Source: Corynebacterium provencense | GTDB taxonomy: Bacteria > Actinomycetota > Actinomycetes > Mycobacteriales > Mycobacteriaceae | NCBI GenBank assembly: GCA_900049755.1 | Contig: LT160593.1 | Coordinates: forward strand, 523,269 to 587,268 | Reading direction: 5' to 3' | DNA: 64,000 bases | In this document: piece by piece, positions 8,803-17,457 of the stretch | Layout: the number at the start of each line of letters is the position of its first letter | Numbering within the stretch: position 1 is the first letter of the stretch | Position numbers and translations under genes: made by a program | The notes under the pieces: generated by a model | Seen by the model: the letters and a program-made list of their open reading frames with translations, nothing else | What the model was told of the DNA's origin: nothing | Database searches by the model: none

Positions 8803-9379
8803 ATCCCGGCAAGCGGAACCCTGCGTGCGCCACCCGCCACGGAGGCGCTCCACCGCGAGTCTGCCCGCACCGCAGACGCGCGCTCACGACTTCCTGCCCC
8901 TCAGTATCGGGGGAGCGCTGTCCACGGTGACCGGCACTCTGTCGCCGGAAGGGTCCCTCATGCGACGTGCGTACAGGAACACTCGCTGACCGTCGCCAGG
9001 ACATACTCCATCCGGGCATGTCCCACACGGCGGAGAACCGGGCGAGCCTCCGACAACGCAGGCCTCCTCACGCTCGACTTCCTCACGCCCGACCTTCTCC
9101 CACCAGAGTCTCTTCGATCCGGCAGTACCGTGCGGTGCAATCGTGCGGTGCAACACGGAGGTCCGGTGGACGGAGACACCTCCTGAAAGTCACCTCACCG
9201 GGGACTACGCCGGGGAAGCCCTCGACCTCGTTCGGGCGCGACTGCCCCTGTTTCCCGCAGTTAACCAGGCGGCTCATGTAAGTGGTCTGACCTTTCTTCC
9301 GCTGCTTCTCGCATGCCGCGTGCACGGGTCGGAAGGGGTCCGTCCTGTCTCAGCCTCATCGCCGCTGCCTGGATTGGCC

Positions 9380-9455
9380 GGACGCCTGGACCGCGGAGGC
9401 CTGGACTGTGGAGGCCTGGACTGTGGAGGCCTGGACTGGCGGAGGCCTGGACCGC
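9380..9455 (+). repeat. 15-bp minisatellite, five units
   Basis: Five head-to-tail units of GGAGGCCTGGACTGT and close variants (9380, 9395, 9410, 9425, 9441; the fourth is 16 bp). Units 2 and 3 are identical. Noncoding context; no protein with a meaningful repeat results in either strand. Confidence 0.85.
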
Positions 9456-9571
9456 GGAGGACGCACGGGACGCGTCCCTCATCGGCGCTCGAAGTCGGGG
9501 TCCCGTATCCGAGGGGGGGGCTCCGTTGGACGCCACGGGCTGCCGTTGACGTCTCTCCCGACGGTGTCCCG

Positions 9572-9618
9572 GGGTCGGTCCCGGGTCGGTCCCAGGGTCG
9601 GTCCCAGGGGCGGTCCGG
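9572..9618 (+). repeat. 12-bp tandem repeat, about four units
   Basis: Units of GGGTCGGTCCCA at 9572 (11 bp), 9583, 9595 and a diverged one at 9607. Noncoding, 120 bp after the other minisatellite. Probably produced by replication slippage in GC-rich DNA. Confidence 0.75.
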
Positions 9619-10008
9619 GAGCCGTCCGTCCCTGCGCCACATGAGGTATCCCTCGACCCGGTCGGAGCGGCACGCAGAGTCCGGTGGCGGCGGGGATTTC
9701 ACCGGGCCGGTCGGAGAACCCTCCCCGCAGAACAACGTCGCTGCCGGGCGCCGGGAGAACTGTGTTGCCGACGGGACCGGCTTCGGTGCACTGAGGAACC
9801 TGTGGTCAGTCTTCCCCTCCCCCCCGAGCTCCGGACGCCGACGCGCTCTTTATCAGGTGAAACAGGATTCGACGATCGGCCAGCTCCCCCCGGAACATGT
9901 TATATTCTCAGTTACAGATAATGCAGTGCAGATACATCCGGTAGACTAACTGGGGTCACGGACCGTCAGGTGCGAGACGTCCACATTCACTACATTCAAG
10001 GAGTAATC

Positions 10009-10101
10009 ATGTCCGGTATCACCGACATCATCATCGAGATCCTCGGCAACATCGGCGAGGTTGCCACCACTCTCCTCGGTACCATCTTCGGTTCCCTCTG
10101 A
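10009..10101 (+). CDS. 30-residue acidic hydrophobic peptide, possible PorA/PorH-type cell-wall channel peptide
   Basis: ATG at 10009 preceded by an ideal AAGGAG six bases upstream; stop TGA at 10099; a terminator hairpin follows at 10127. The product has 30 residues, no Lys, Arg or His, one Asp and two Glu, and is otherwise Ile/Leu/Gly/Thr/Val-rich with Ile-Ile-Ile and Leu-Leu-Gly blocks, so an amphipathic or membrane-inserting helix is likely. No signal peptide. Corynebacterial mycomembrane channels PorA and PorH are similarly tiny, acidic, lack signal sequences and are expressed from isolated monocistronic genes; that parallel is my inference and no sequence identity is claimed. Alternatives are a modulin-like peptide or a leader peptide, but no gene follows on this strand. 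Confidence 0.7.
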   Translation: MSGITDIIIEILGNIGEVATTLLGTIFGSL

Positions 10102-10126
10102 TTCTGACACCATCAGAGCAGAACAA

Positions 10127-10160
10127 CCCCTCGGTCTACACCGGGGGGATTTGTTTTATC
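10127..10160 (+). terminator. Rho-independent terminator of the 30-residue peptide gene
   Basis: A 9-bp stem (CCCCTCGGT with ACCGGGGGG, one G-T pair) is followed by ATTTGTTTTATCTTT. It lies 26 bp after the stop codon and makes the small gene a self-contained transcription unit. Confidence 0.85.
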
Positions 10161-10178
10161 TTTATCTGATTCATCGTT

Positions 10179-10193
10179 CGTTAGTTACTAACG
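10179..10193. promoter_or_regulatory. Perfect palindrome CGTTAGTTACTAACG
   Basis: A 6-3-6 perfect inverted repeat in the spacer between the peptide gene terminator and the LacI gene. It may be an operator or a weak hairpin; no regulator can be assigned. Confidence 0.35.
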
Positions 10194-10384
10194 GTAAGCT
10201 TCTTTCTCAGGATGATACGCAGACCCGGGGCCGGGCCGCATCGGTCTGTCACCGCCGGCTGTCCTGCAGGTACAGCGACCACCGGGCCTGCACAGGAAGC
10301 GGACACGCCGTGGAAGAGTGCACGCGACAACGCCCGGAGCACCGGTACGGGACAGCTCCGGGGCAGGGAAGAACCGGGGGGGTC

Positions 10385-11428
10385 CTAGTGACGTTCGGCC
10401 GTCGAGGACCGGACAATGAGGGAGACGGGCAGCGTCACACTGTGCAGTTGTCCACCTTCGATGGCGGAGATCAGTTCATGGACCGCCGTTGAACCCATCA
10501 GCGTGAGATCCGAACGCACGGTCGTCAGTGGAATCGGCAGCTGTGCCACGATCGGGATGTCGTTGTAGCCGATGAGTGAGAGATCCCGGGGGATGGACAG
10601 CCCCCGCTGGTGGGCAGCACCCATCACACCGATTGCGGCAGTGTCGTTGACCGCGAAGATGGCGGTGGGGGGGTCCGCCAGGGAGAGAAGTGCGTGGGCG
10701 CCGAGCACGCCCCCCTGCACCTCCCATTCCGAGTGGATGACGAGAGACTCGTCCGCCGGGATCCCCGCGGACTCGAGAGCCTGACGGTAGCCCTGAAGTC
10801 GGTCGTAGCCTGTTGAGGCATGCCGCGGTCCGGCGACAATTCCGATGCGCGTGTGTCCCAGACTGATCAGGTACTCCGTGGCCTTGCGCCCGCCGTCGAA
10901 GTCGTCGCTGACCACCGCCGGTATGCAGGGGTCGATGTGGCGGTTGGCGGTGATGAAAGGAATCGGCAGCCGTGACAGTCGGTCGAGGAAGAGCGAGTCA
11001 TCACGGTGCAGGGAAGTGGCGATGACGCCCTCGACCTGCCGGGACAGCAGGAAGTCCAGTGACTCCATCTGGGAGTTCATCGTGTCCGGCGGAGCGGTCA
11101 GCAGAGTCTGGTAGCCCGCGTACCTGGCGGCGTCCTCGATGGACTCACAGATGGTGGCGATGACAGTGTCGGTGAGCCTCGGCATCAGGAGGCCGATCGA
11201 GTGGGACCGGTTGGTGCGCAGGCCTGACGCCAGGGAATTGGGCCGGTAGCCGAGACGGGCGGCGACCTCACGGACCCGCAGGGCTGTGTCGGTCCACCCG
11301 TGCACGGGCTCCTGCTGGCGGAGGACCCGGGAGACCGTCGAGATGTGCACACCCGCCGCCCGGGCGACATCTTTGAGGGTCACCGGCTGGTCGTGCCGGC
11401 CGGAACCAACTGCGCCGTCTGCCGTCAT
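10385..11428 (-). CDS. LacI-family transcriptional repressor
   Basis: 347 residues from the ATG at 11428, preceded by GGAGGG; the frame stays open upstream but those residues are not LacI-like. The N-terminal HTH reads VTLKDVARAAGVHISTVSRVL, then the hinge with LGYRPNSLA. The periplasmic-binding-protein-like sensor domain follows (SIGLLMPRLTD, ATEYLISLGHTRIGIVAG, FAVNDTAAIGVM, SLIGYNDI). Divergent from the operon starting at 11629, with two GCAA...TTGC inverted repeats between them, so it probably represses that operon and its own gene until a small-molecule inducer binds. Confidence 0.92.
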   Translation of the reverse strand: MTADGAVGSGRHDQPVTLKDVARAAGVHISTVSRVLRQQEPVHGWTDTALRVREVAARLGYRPNSLASGLRTNRSHSIGLLMPRLTDTVIATICESIEDAARYAGYQTLLTAPPDTMNSQMESLDFLLSRQVEGVIATSLHRDDSLFLDRLSRLPIPFITANRHIDPCIPAVVSDDFDGGRKATEYLISLGHTRIGIVAGPRHASTGYDRLQGYRQALESAGIPADESLVIHSEWEVQGGVLGAHALLSLADPPTAIFAVNDTAAIGVMGAAHQRGLSIPRDLSLIGYNDIPIVAQLPIPLTTVRSDLTLMGSTAVHELISAIEGGQLHSVTLPVSLIVRSSTAERH

Positions 11429-11495
11429 ATCCCTCCGTCCGTCACCGCAAGACCTACCAGAGTTGACATGTTCTCGCAACTGATTGGCAAACTGA

Positions 11496-11509
11496 TGCAA
11501 ACCTTTGCA
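11496..11509. promoter_or_regulatory. Candidate LacI operator 1
   Basis: TGCAAACCTTTGCA, a perfect 6-2-6 inverted repeat in the divergent spacer between the LacI gene and the deacetylase-like gene. LacI-family operators are short near-palindromes of this type. A second site with GCAA/TTGC arms lies 97 bp away. Confidence 0.55.
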
Positions 11510-11592
11510 GTCAACGAAAATGGCGATACACCGCAACGAACGCGTGATTATCACGTAACATCCGCGCAACAGCATCTCCATATTGTCAATCG

Positions 11593-11606
11593 GCAAGAAC
11601 GTTTGC
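11593..11606. promoter_or_regulatory. Candidate LacI operator 2
   Basis: GCAAGAACGTTTGC shares the GCAA/TTGC arms with the site at 11496 but has an asymmetric centre. It lies 23 bp upstream of the GTG start of the operon, where binding would block transcription or initiation. Confidence 0.45.
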
Positions 11607-11628
11607 ACCTCTTGCAGAAAGGTAGATC

Positions 11629-12531
11629 GTGTCCAAGAAAATCCTTGTGTCCTTCGGTATCGACATCGATGCCGTAGCCGGTTGGCTCGGCTCGTACGGA
11701 GGAGCCGATTCCCCCAACGACATCCAGCGCGGCATCTTCGCGGGCGAGGTGGGGATCCCCCGCCTGCTCAAACTGTTCAGCCGTCATGACCTTCGGACCA
11801 CGTGGTTCATCCCGGGACATTCCCTTGAGACCTTCCCGGACCAGTGCCGGGCCATCGTCGACGCCGGCCACGAGGTCGGTGGTCACGGATACTCCCACGA
11901 GAACCCCGTCGCCATGACCCCCCAGCAGGAGCACGACGTGGTGGAGAAGGCGACCGAGCTTCTCACCGAGCTTGCGGGCAAAGCGCCCCGCGGTTACACC
12001 GCCCCCTGGTGGGAGATGAGCTCGTACACACCGACAGTCCTGAAGGAGTTCGGCTACACCTACGACCACTCGCAGTCCCACAAGGACTTCGTCCCCTGGT
12101 ACTCGCGCGTCGGAGAGAAGTGGACCCCCATCGACTACACCAGGGCCCCCGAGTACTGGATGAAGCCGCTGGAGTTCGGCAGGGAGATCGACCTCGTCGA
12201 AGTGGCGGCGAACTGGTACGTCGATGACCTGCCCCCGATGATGTTCATCAAGTCCTCGGCGAACTCACACGGCTTCGTCTCCCCCAACGACATCGAACAG
12301 CTCTGGAAGGACCAGTTCGACTGGGTCTACCGCGAACTGGACTACGCGGTGTTCCCGATCACCATCCACCCTGACGTGTCCGGGCGCCCGCAGGTGCTGC
12401 TCATGCTCGAGCGCCTGATCAACTACATGAAGGAGTTCGAGGGCGTCGAGTTCACCACCATGGGCGAGATCGCCGATGATTTCCGGCGGCGCTTCCCCTT
12501 CGAGGGCACCGAACGCCCGCGGGACTACTGA
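11629..12531 (+). CDS. Polysaccharide-deacetylase-fold hydrolase (HpPgdA/PuuE/imidase-like)
   Basis: 300 residues, GTG start at 11629 after AGAAAGG. NodB/CE4 fold: the metal-binding Asp in SFGIDID near residue 12, the His-x(3)-His type motif in GGHGYSHEN near residue 88, and the YTAPWWEMS segment of the HpPgdA-like branch. This branch contains peptidoglycan deacetylase-like proteins, PuuE allantoinases and bacterial cyclic imide hydrolases (imidases). There is no signal peptide, so a cytoplasmic amide/imide ring hydrolase is more likely than a wall enzyme. First gene of the LacI-controlled operon; the next start is 6 bp after its stop. The asparaginase-like gene two positions on could act on the resulting half-amide, which would fit imide catabolism (inference). 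Confidence 0.82.
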   Translation: MSKKILVSFGIDIDAVAGWLGSYGGADSPNDIQRGIFAGEVGIPRLLKLFSRHDLRTTWFIPGHSLETFPDQCRAIVDAGHEVGGHGYSHENPVAMTPQQEHDVVEKATELLTELAGKAPRGYTAPWWEMSSYTPTVLKEFGYTYDHSQSHKDFVPWYSRVGEKWTPIDYTRAPEYWMKPLEFGREIDLVEVAANWYVDDLPPMMFIKSSANSHGFVSPNDIEQLWKDQFDWVYRELDYAVFPITIHPDVSGRPQVLLMLERLINYMKEFEGVEFTTMGEIADDFRRRFPFEGTERPRDY

Positions 12532-12537
12532 TCCACC

Positions 12538-13098
12538 ATGTGCGGAATGTGCGGATCGGGCGGAAGTCGGCAGGACTGGTTCACCGCCGGAGTGGAGGAC
12601 ACCCCGCAGGGACGCCGCCGTGCCAGGCAGGCCGCGAGCATGCTGCTCAACAGCGAACTGGACCCGCGACGGTGCACCGTCACCGCCGATGAACAGACCA
12701 GGGCATGGATCGTCAGGGAGCCCACAGGCAGGCAGGTCCGCCACGACTCCCTCGACGGACTGCTGGAATGGCTCCACCAGCGTGGCCTGGTCAGCCTGTC
12801 GGCGTCCCGGATCTCCCTCGTGCCCGACCACCGCACCTGTACTCCCACGGAGACCGCCGACGGTGTCCTCGACGCCGCAGGCTGGGCGTCCCTGGGCATT
12901 TCACTGTGGCGCACTGCGCTGTGGCGGCGACAGGTCTCCGCGAACTTCCCCCCGACCCGGCAGACGGTCGACACCCCGGGCGGTCGTCTCGACGTCCGGG
13001 TGGACGACCACGGCATCCACGTCACAGCCGTGACCCCGTCCGACAGTCACCTCTGCACACACCTACCCGGACAGACAGCACACCCAGAACATGCATAG
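12538..13098 (+). CDS. Unknown protein with N-terminal CGMCG motif
   Basis: 186 residues beginning Met-Cys-Gly-Met-Cys-Gly, then a Gln/Arg-rich helix and a compact alpha/beta-looking body with a late Cys-Thr-His segment. I do not recognise a characterised family. The starting Cys-x-x-Cys pair could bind metal or be redox-active. It is locked between the deacetylase-like and asparaginase-like genes: 6 bp after the former, and its last 8 bases overlap the latter's start, so it is translated with them and probably functions in the same pathway, perhaps as an accessory or small subunit. Confidence 0.75.
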   Translation: MCGMCGSGGSRQDWFTAGVEDTPQGRRRARQAASMLLNSELDPRRCTVTADEQTRAWIVREPTGRQVRHDSLDGLLEWLHQRGLVSLSASRISLVPDHRTCTPTETADGVLDAAGWASLGISLWRTALWRRQVSANFPPTRQTVDTPGGRLDVRVDDHGIHVTAVTPSDSHLCTHLPGQTAHPEHA

Positions 13099-14074
13099 AC
13101 ATCCCCTAATCGGATACCTCGCCACCGGCGGAACCATCTCGAGCACCTCGGCCGGAACAGGCACCGGAGTTGTGCCGTCGCTGACTGCCGCGCAGCTCAT
13201 CGACTCGGCCGGATTCGACGACAACCGTTTCGACGTCATCGCCGAACAGGCGGCGCAGTTGCCCAGCGCGTCCTTCACCTTCGACACCCTGCGTACCCTG
13301 GACCGCCGTGCACGCGCCATGGTGGACCGGGGAGTGGATGCCGTTGTCGTCACCCAGGGCACCGACAGCCTGGAGGAAACGGCGTTTTTCTTCGATCTGA
13401 CCTGGGATTCCCCGGTACCGGTGGTCTTCACCGGGGCCATGAGGAACCCTGATGAGACAGGTGCCGACGGTGCCAGGAACCTGCGCAGCGCCATCCTCGT
13501 CGGTGGTGATCCGTCGAGCGCGGGGCGTGGTCCCCTCGTGGTCGTCAACGACAGGATCCACGCCGCGGGACTGGTCCGGAAGGCCCACACCAGTGCAGTG
13601 GACGCCTTTGTCTCGGACGGTGCCGGACCGGTCGGCGAGGTCGTCGAAGACCGGCCCAGCTACTACTCCGTACCGGCACGGAGGCCGGCTCTCCCCATCG
13701 GAGGACAGGACGCCAGGATCGCCGTCTACCGCTCCACACTCGGGGACTCCGACGACATCCTGCGTCACATCGCCGACGGTCCCTACGACGGACTCGTGGT
13801 CGAAGGCTTCGGAGGAGGTCACGTAGCTGAGTGGCAGGTGCCGGCGATCACCGGGATCTGCTCCCGGATGCCCGTGATCCTCACCTCCCGCACCGGTGGT
13901 GGCCGAGTTCTCGAATCCACCTACGGATTCGCCGGCAGTGAGATCGACCTGACCGCTCGCGGCGTCATTCCCGCAGGTCACCTCAACGGACTCCAGGCGC
14001 GCATGCTGCTGTGGGTCCTGCTGTCCCGGGGGGCCGGCCCCGACGACGTCCGTGGCGCATTCTCCACCAGATGA
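13091..14074 (+). CDS. Asparaginase-family amidohydrolase
   Basis: 327 residues; the ATG at 13091 lies inside the end of the preceding gene (translational coupling). Class II-type asparaginase fold: nucleophile Thr in ATGGTI (residues 11-16), the second catalytic Thr-Asp in VVTQGTDSLEE, the Lys in the VRKAHTSA region and the GFGGGHV domain-swap loop. Members hydrolyse side-chain amides (Asn, Gln or other omega-amides) to acid and ammonia. No signal peptide, so cytoplasmic. Because it sits in an inducible catabolic operon, a substrate other than asparagine, such as a half-amide from an imide, is possible but unproven. Confidence 0.9.
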   Translation: MHRHPLIGYLATGGTISSTSAGTGTGVVPSLTAAQLIDSAGFDDNRFDVIAEQAAQLPSASFTFDTLRTLDRRARAMVDRGVDAVVVTQGTDSLEETAFFFDLTWDSPVPVVFTGAMRNPDETGADGARNLRSAILVGGDPSSAGRGPLVVVNDRIHAAGLVRKAHTSAVDAFVSDGAGPVGEVVEDRPSYYSVPARRPALPIGGQDARIAVYRSTLGDSDDILRHIADGPYDGLVVEGFGGGHVAEWQVPAITGICSRMPVILTSRTGGGRVLESTYGFAGSEIDLTARGVIPAGHLNGLQARMLLWVLLSRGAGPDDVRGAFSTR

Positions 14075-14159
14075 CCGCCCCGCCCCACCTACTCCCTGCT
14101 TTGCCCTGCTTTTCTCCCTCCCCGTTCAATGAAATGCACATCTGAGAGGCACACGTGTC

Positions 14160-15509
14160 ATGAGCACGACAGTCACACCCAAACCAGAGGGGATCGACCT
14201 CACCTCCGGTGAGTTCCCCAGAATCCCCGTCGCAGAGGCGCGGCGCGGCGCCACCCTGGCCTTCTTCGCCTGGACCCTCGCCGTGTACGACTTCATCCTG
14301 TTCGGCACCCTGCTGCCGCGCATCAAAGAGAGCTTCGGCTGGTCCGAAACCACGGCCCTGCTCGCCAACACCCTCGTCTCCGTGGGCGTGTTCATCGTGG
14401 TCATCCTGGTCGGAATGTTCGTCGACCGTCTCGGACGGCGCCGCGGAATGATGGTGACGGTCGGTGGTGCGGCGGTCTCCTCGTTCCTCACCGGCATCTC
14501 CACGGGCATGGCGTCCCTCGTCGGATTCAGGTCCCTGTCCGGATTCGGAATGGCCGAACAGTCCGTCAACGCCACGTACCTCAACGAGGTACTGGCACTG
14601 ACTGACTCGGACAAGGTCCGCAGGCACCGCGGGTTCATCTACAGCTTCGTGCAGACCGGCTGGCCCATCGGAGCTCTGCTCGCCGCCGCATTCATCGCAG
14701 TCGTCAATGCGGTGCTCGGTGAAGGCGAATGGCGGTGGGCCTTCGTGATCGCCACGGTTCCCGCCCTGTTCGTCCTGCTGCTGCGGAAAGGGATCAACGA
14801 GACTCCCCAGTACCGGTTGCACCAGTACCTTGACCGTCTGGTCAAGGAGGGTCGTGGGGATGAGGCCCGGGTCATCGCCGACCGGTTCGGACTCACCCTG
14901 AAGAGCAGCAGTCCCTTCCGCGAGATCTTCAGCGGAAAGAACCGTCGCAACACGATCGTGCTGTCACTGGCCTGGATCGCGAACTACTTCGGAATCTCGA
15001 CCACCTCTGTCCTGGGAACCACGATGCTTGAAGGGGTCAAAGGGGTCTCGCCGAGTTACTCCCTGTTCATCGTGATCGTCTCCAACCTTGTCGCTGCCGC
15101 CGGCTATGTCTTCCACGGCTGGTTCGGTGACCGGATCGGGCGCAAGAAGGTGGTGATCATGGGCTGGATCATGGCGTCGGTGTTCTGGGCGGCGTTCGTC
15201 CTGGGCCCGGGCAACCTGGCCTTCACCCTGATCACCTACATGGGCACGCTGTTCTTCCTGCTCGGCCCGTACGCCGCAATCCTCTTCTACCAGGCAGAGT
15301 GCTTCGAGTCGCACGTCCGGGGCACGGGGTCGAGTTTCATCGCGGCCATGGGTCAGCCGGGTACCGTCATCGCTTCGGCAATCCTCACCGGTCTCGTGGC
15401 GTCCGGAATCGGGTTGGGATCCGCGGCCCTGTGGGTCGGTGCCGGAGGGATGCTCGTGTCCGGTCTGCTGATGTTCGGCGCGAAGCACGTCGAGACGGTG
15501 AAGCACTGA
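14160..15509 (+). CDS. MFS transporter
   Basis: 449 residues with about 12 hydrophobic segments. Two MFS A-motif loops are visible, DRLGRRRG between TM2 and TM3 and DRIGRKKV in the second half, marking the two six-helix bundles. GAGAGGC precedes the ATG. The stop and the next gene's start overlap by one base (TGATG), so it is part of the LacI-controlled operon and most likely imports its substrate. The pattern is that of the organic-acid/aromatic-acid proton symporters; the substrate is not determinable. Confidence 0.88.
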   Translation: MSTTVTPKPEGIDLTSGEFPRIPVAEARRGATLAFFAWTLAVYDFILFGTLLPRIKESFGWSETTALLANTLVSVGVFIVVILVGMFVDRLGRRRGMMVTVGGAAVSSFLTGISTGMASLVGFRSLSGFGMAEQSVNATYLNEVLALTDSDKVRRHRGFIYSFVQTGWPIGALLAAAFIAVVNAVLGEGEWRWAFVIATVPALFVLLLRKGINETPQYRLHQYLDRLVKEGRGDEARVIADRFGLTLKSSSPFREIFSGKNRRNTIVLSLAWIANYFGISTTSVLGTTMLEGVKGVSPSYSLFIVIVSNLVAAAGYVFHGWFGDRIGRKKVVIMGWIMASVFWAAFVLGPGNLAFTLITYMGTLFFLLGPYAAILFYQAECFESHVRGTGSSFIAAMGQPGTVIASAILTGLVASGIGLGSAALWVGAGGMLVSGLLMFGAKHVETVKH

Positions 15510-16345
15510 TGGAAGGCGACAGCATGAGGTCCACCGGCATGAAGTCCACCGGAAGGGCAGGAAGACCTGCCGTGTACAGCGAGTTCGAGGGGCAGACGGC
15601 GGTGATCACCGGTGCCGCCAGCGGTATCGGACAGTCTCTGGCGGAACTGCTCGCCGAGCAGGGAGCCAATATCGTCATCCCGTGGTTCCGGGGAGACCCG
15701 CACGATCCGCAGGAGACGGTGTCCCTGGTGGAGGACGCCGGGGGCGAGGCCCTTGTCGTTCCGACCGATGTTTCACGTACGTCCGAGGTAGTCGCCCTGT
15801 TCGACGCTGCGGAGAAGAGGTTCGGCACGGTGCGGTCGGTTGTCGCTGCGGCCGGCATCCTGCGGAACCGGCCCCTGACCGAGATGACCGACGACGACTG
15901 GGACGACATGCTGCAGGTCGACCTCCACGGGGTCATGCGAACACTTCGTGAAGGAATTCGGCGGATGGACGACGGTGGATCACTGGTGGCGATCTCGTCC
16001 ATCGCCGGGGGAGTCTACGGATGGGCCGACCATGCGCACTATGCGACGAGCAAGGCGGGCGTCCTCGGCCTGGTCCGTTCCGCCGCGGTGGAGCAGGCAC
16101 GTCGGGGTATCCGGGTCAATGCCGTCATTCCGGGCCTCATCGAGTCTCCGCAGTCGTCCGACCCGGTCAATTCGTTGGGGCCGGACGGTCTCCGGGCGGC
16201 GGGTGAGTTCATACCGTGGGGCAGGGTCGGCACCACCGGAGAAACTGCGCGGGTGATCCGGTTCCTGTTGAGTGACGAGGCCCGGTACGTCACCGGTCAG
16301 CAGTTCATCGTCGACGGGGGCCTCACCGTCGCGATGCGGGAATGA
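15509..16345 (+). CDS. Short-chain dehydrogenase/reductase
   Basis: 278 residues from the ATG at 15509, which overlaps the transporter stop by one base; a longer frame upstream lies in the transporter gene. SDR motifs: TGAASGIG near residue 34, an AAAG variant of NNAG, SSIAG with the catalytic Ser, and YATSK. The C-terminal FIVDGG segment is typical of tetrameric classical SDRs. Likely oxidises or reduces an intermediate of the operon's pathway; a second SDR follows. Confidence 0.9.
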   Translation: MEGDSMRSTGMKSTGRAGRPAVYSEFEGQTAVITGAASGIGQSLAELLAEQGANIVIPWFRGDPHDPQETVSLVEDAGGEALVVPTDVSRTSEVVALFDAAEKRFGTVRSVVAAAGILRNRPLTEMTDDDWDDMLQVDLHGVMRTLREGIRRMDDGGSLVAISSIAGGVYGWADHAHYATSKAGVLGLVRSAAVEQARRGIRVNAVIPGLIESPQSSDPVNSLGPDGLRAAGEFIPWGRVGTTGETARVIRFLLSDEARYVTGQQFIVDGGLTVAMRE

Positions 16346-16431
16346 TGCGGGAATGATGCGGGAACTGCGTCCCGGAACGACCGGGAGCTCAAATGACCGA
16401 AACCTCAGATGAACTGGACAAGGAGAATTCT

Positions 16432-17184
16432 GTGAGTGTGTTCGAAGATCTTCAGGGCAGGTCGGTGCTCGTTGTCGGCGGGGCGAGCGGAATCGGCAGA
16501 GCCGTTGCCGCTGCCTTCGCTGAACTGGGAAGCACTGTCACTGTCGCAGACATCGATGTCGCCGGCCTGGACCGAACCAGGAACGAACTGGTGGGAACGG
16601 TGCACACGGTGCGTCTCGATGTCCGGGACGAGGAATCGGTGAAGGACGCCGTAGACGCCGCGGCTGACAACGGCGGAGGAATCCTCGACATCGCCGTCAA
16701 TTCGCAGGGGATCCTCACCCAGTCGCCCTTCCCGGAGATGTCCCTGGACATGTGGAGGGAGACGATCGACATTGACCTGACCGGCGTCTTTCTTCTGATG
16801 AGGGAGGAGTCCCGGCTCATGCGCCAGCGAGGTGCGGGACGGATCATCAATGTCGCCTCGCAGCTTGCGGTGAAGGGCGGGGTGGAGGTCGCCCATTATG
16901 CTGCGGCGAAAGCGGGGGTTGTGGCACTGACGAAGTCGGCGGCGCTGGAACTGGCCGGTGACGGCATCCTGGCCAACTGTGTCGCGCCGGGTCCGGTCGT
17001 GACGCCGTTGACGGATGCCATGACCGAGGAGTGGAAGTCGGCGAAGGAGGGCGAACTGCCGCTGGGACGTTTCGGGGTCCCCGGGGAGATCGCCCCGTCG
17101 GTTCTGCTGCTGGCGTCCTCCCCGTCGGGCGATCTGTACACGGGCCAGACTCTCCACCCCAATTCAGGTGATGTGATGGTGTGA
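16432..17184 (+). CDS. Short-chain dehydrogenase/reductase
   Basis: 250 residues from the GTG at 16432, chosen because AAGGAG lies 8 bp upstream; the ATG at 16393 would add 13 residues and has no RBS. SDR motifs: GGASGIG, an NSQG variant of NNAG, the ASQLA catalytic Ser region, and YAAAK. Last gene of the LacI-controlled operon, 86 bp after the other SDR. The two SDRs are similar in design but not close copies. Confidence 0.9.
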   Translation: MSVFEDLQGRSVLVVGGASGIGRAVAAAFAELGSTVTVADIDVAGLDRTRNELVGTVHTVRLDVRDEESVKDAVDAAADNGGGILDIAVNSQGILTQSPFPEMSLDMWRETIDIDLTGVFLLMREESRLMRQRGAGRIINVASQLAVKGGVEVAHYAAAKAGVVALTKSAALELAGDGILANCVAPGPVVTPLTDAMTEEWKSAKEGELPLGRFGVPGEIAPSVLLLASSPSGDLYTGQTLHPNSGDVMV

Positions 17185-17269
17185 CGCTCCGGTCGTGAGC
17201 CCGCTCTTCTTCGGTTCACGGTGAGGGAAATGGTTGGGGAGTGTCCGGGGTGACCGTACTGTCGGCGAA

Positions 17270-17285
17270 CAGACAGAGCTGTCTA
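17270..17285. promoter_or_regulatory. McbR-like operator upstream of the TauD-like gene
   Basis: CAGACAGAGCTGTCTA matches the C. glutamicum McbR consensus TAGAC-N6-GTCTA at 9 of 10 defined positions. A TATAGT -10-like element (17284-17289) overlaps its right arm. A nearly identical site lies in the ssuD promoter at 53049. McbR represses sulfur-assimilation genes, so this suggests sulfur control of the dioxygenase. The site is about 170 bp from the start codon, leaving a long leader or a second promoter. Confidence 0.65.
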
Positions 17286-17457
17286 TAGTGGAACTGGAGT
17301 CGGCGGTTCTCCGCGCGGATGCTCGGAGCAGCTGGACGGCGATGATTCCCCTGCTTGTCCGCAGTTTCTGTCCCCGACAGTCGGCAAATACATCAGTAGG
17401 GATTCCCAATCATCTTATCTGCTGATTATCACAATACCACCGAAAGCGGAGTTCACC

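Larger units (their letters stand above)
8665..10008. other. Gene-poor 1.3 kb region with parS-like site and minisatellites
   Basis: No ORF here has convincing start, RBS and family features; the open frames arise from the high GC. It holds a parS-like palindrome (8785), the native source (8842-8928) of the sequence miscopied at 6346, two short tandem repeat arrays (9380-9455 and 9572-9618), and an AT-rich 150 bp (9845-10008) that should contain the promoter and leader of the 30-residue peptide gene. Confidence 0.7.

Noticed and set aside
6346..8928. The 87-bp sequence present at 6346 and 8842 as a dispersed repeat family
   Set aside because: The first copy lies inside the mate-pair artefact, so only the 8842 copy is genomic.
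9380..9618. CRISPR array
   Set aside because: The repeat units are directly adjacent without spacers and are only 12-15 bp; no cas genes are present.
8657..9735. Several overlapping minus-strand ORFs in the gene-poor region
   Set aside because: Composition follows the GC-rich repeats, there is no RBS and no family resemblance in any frame.
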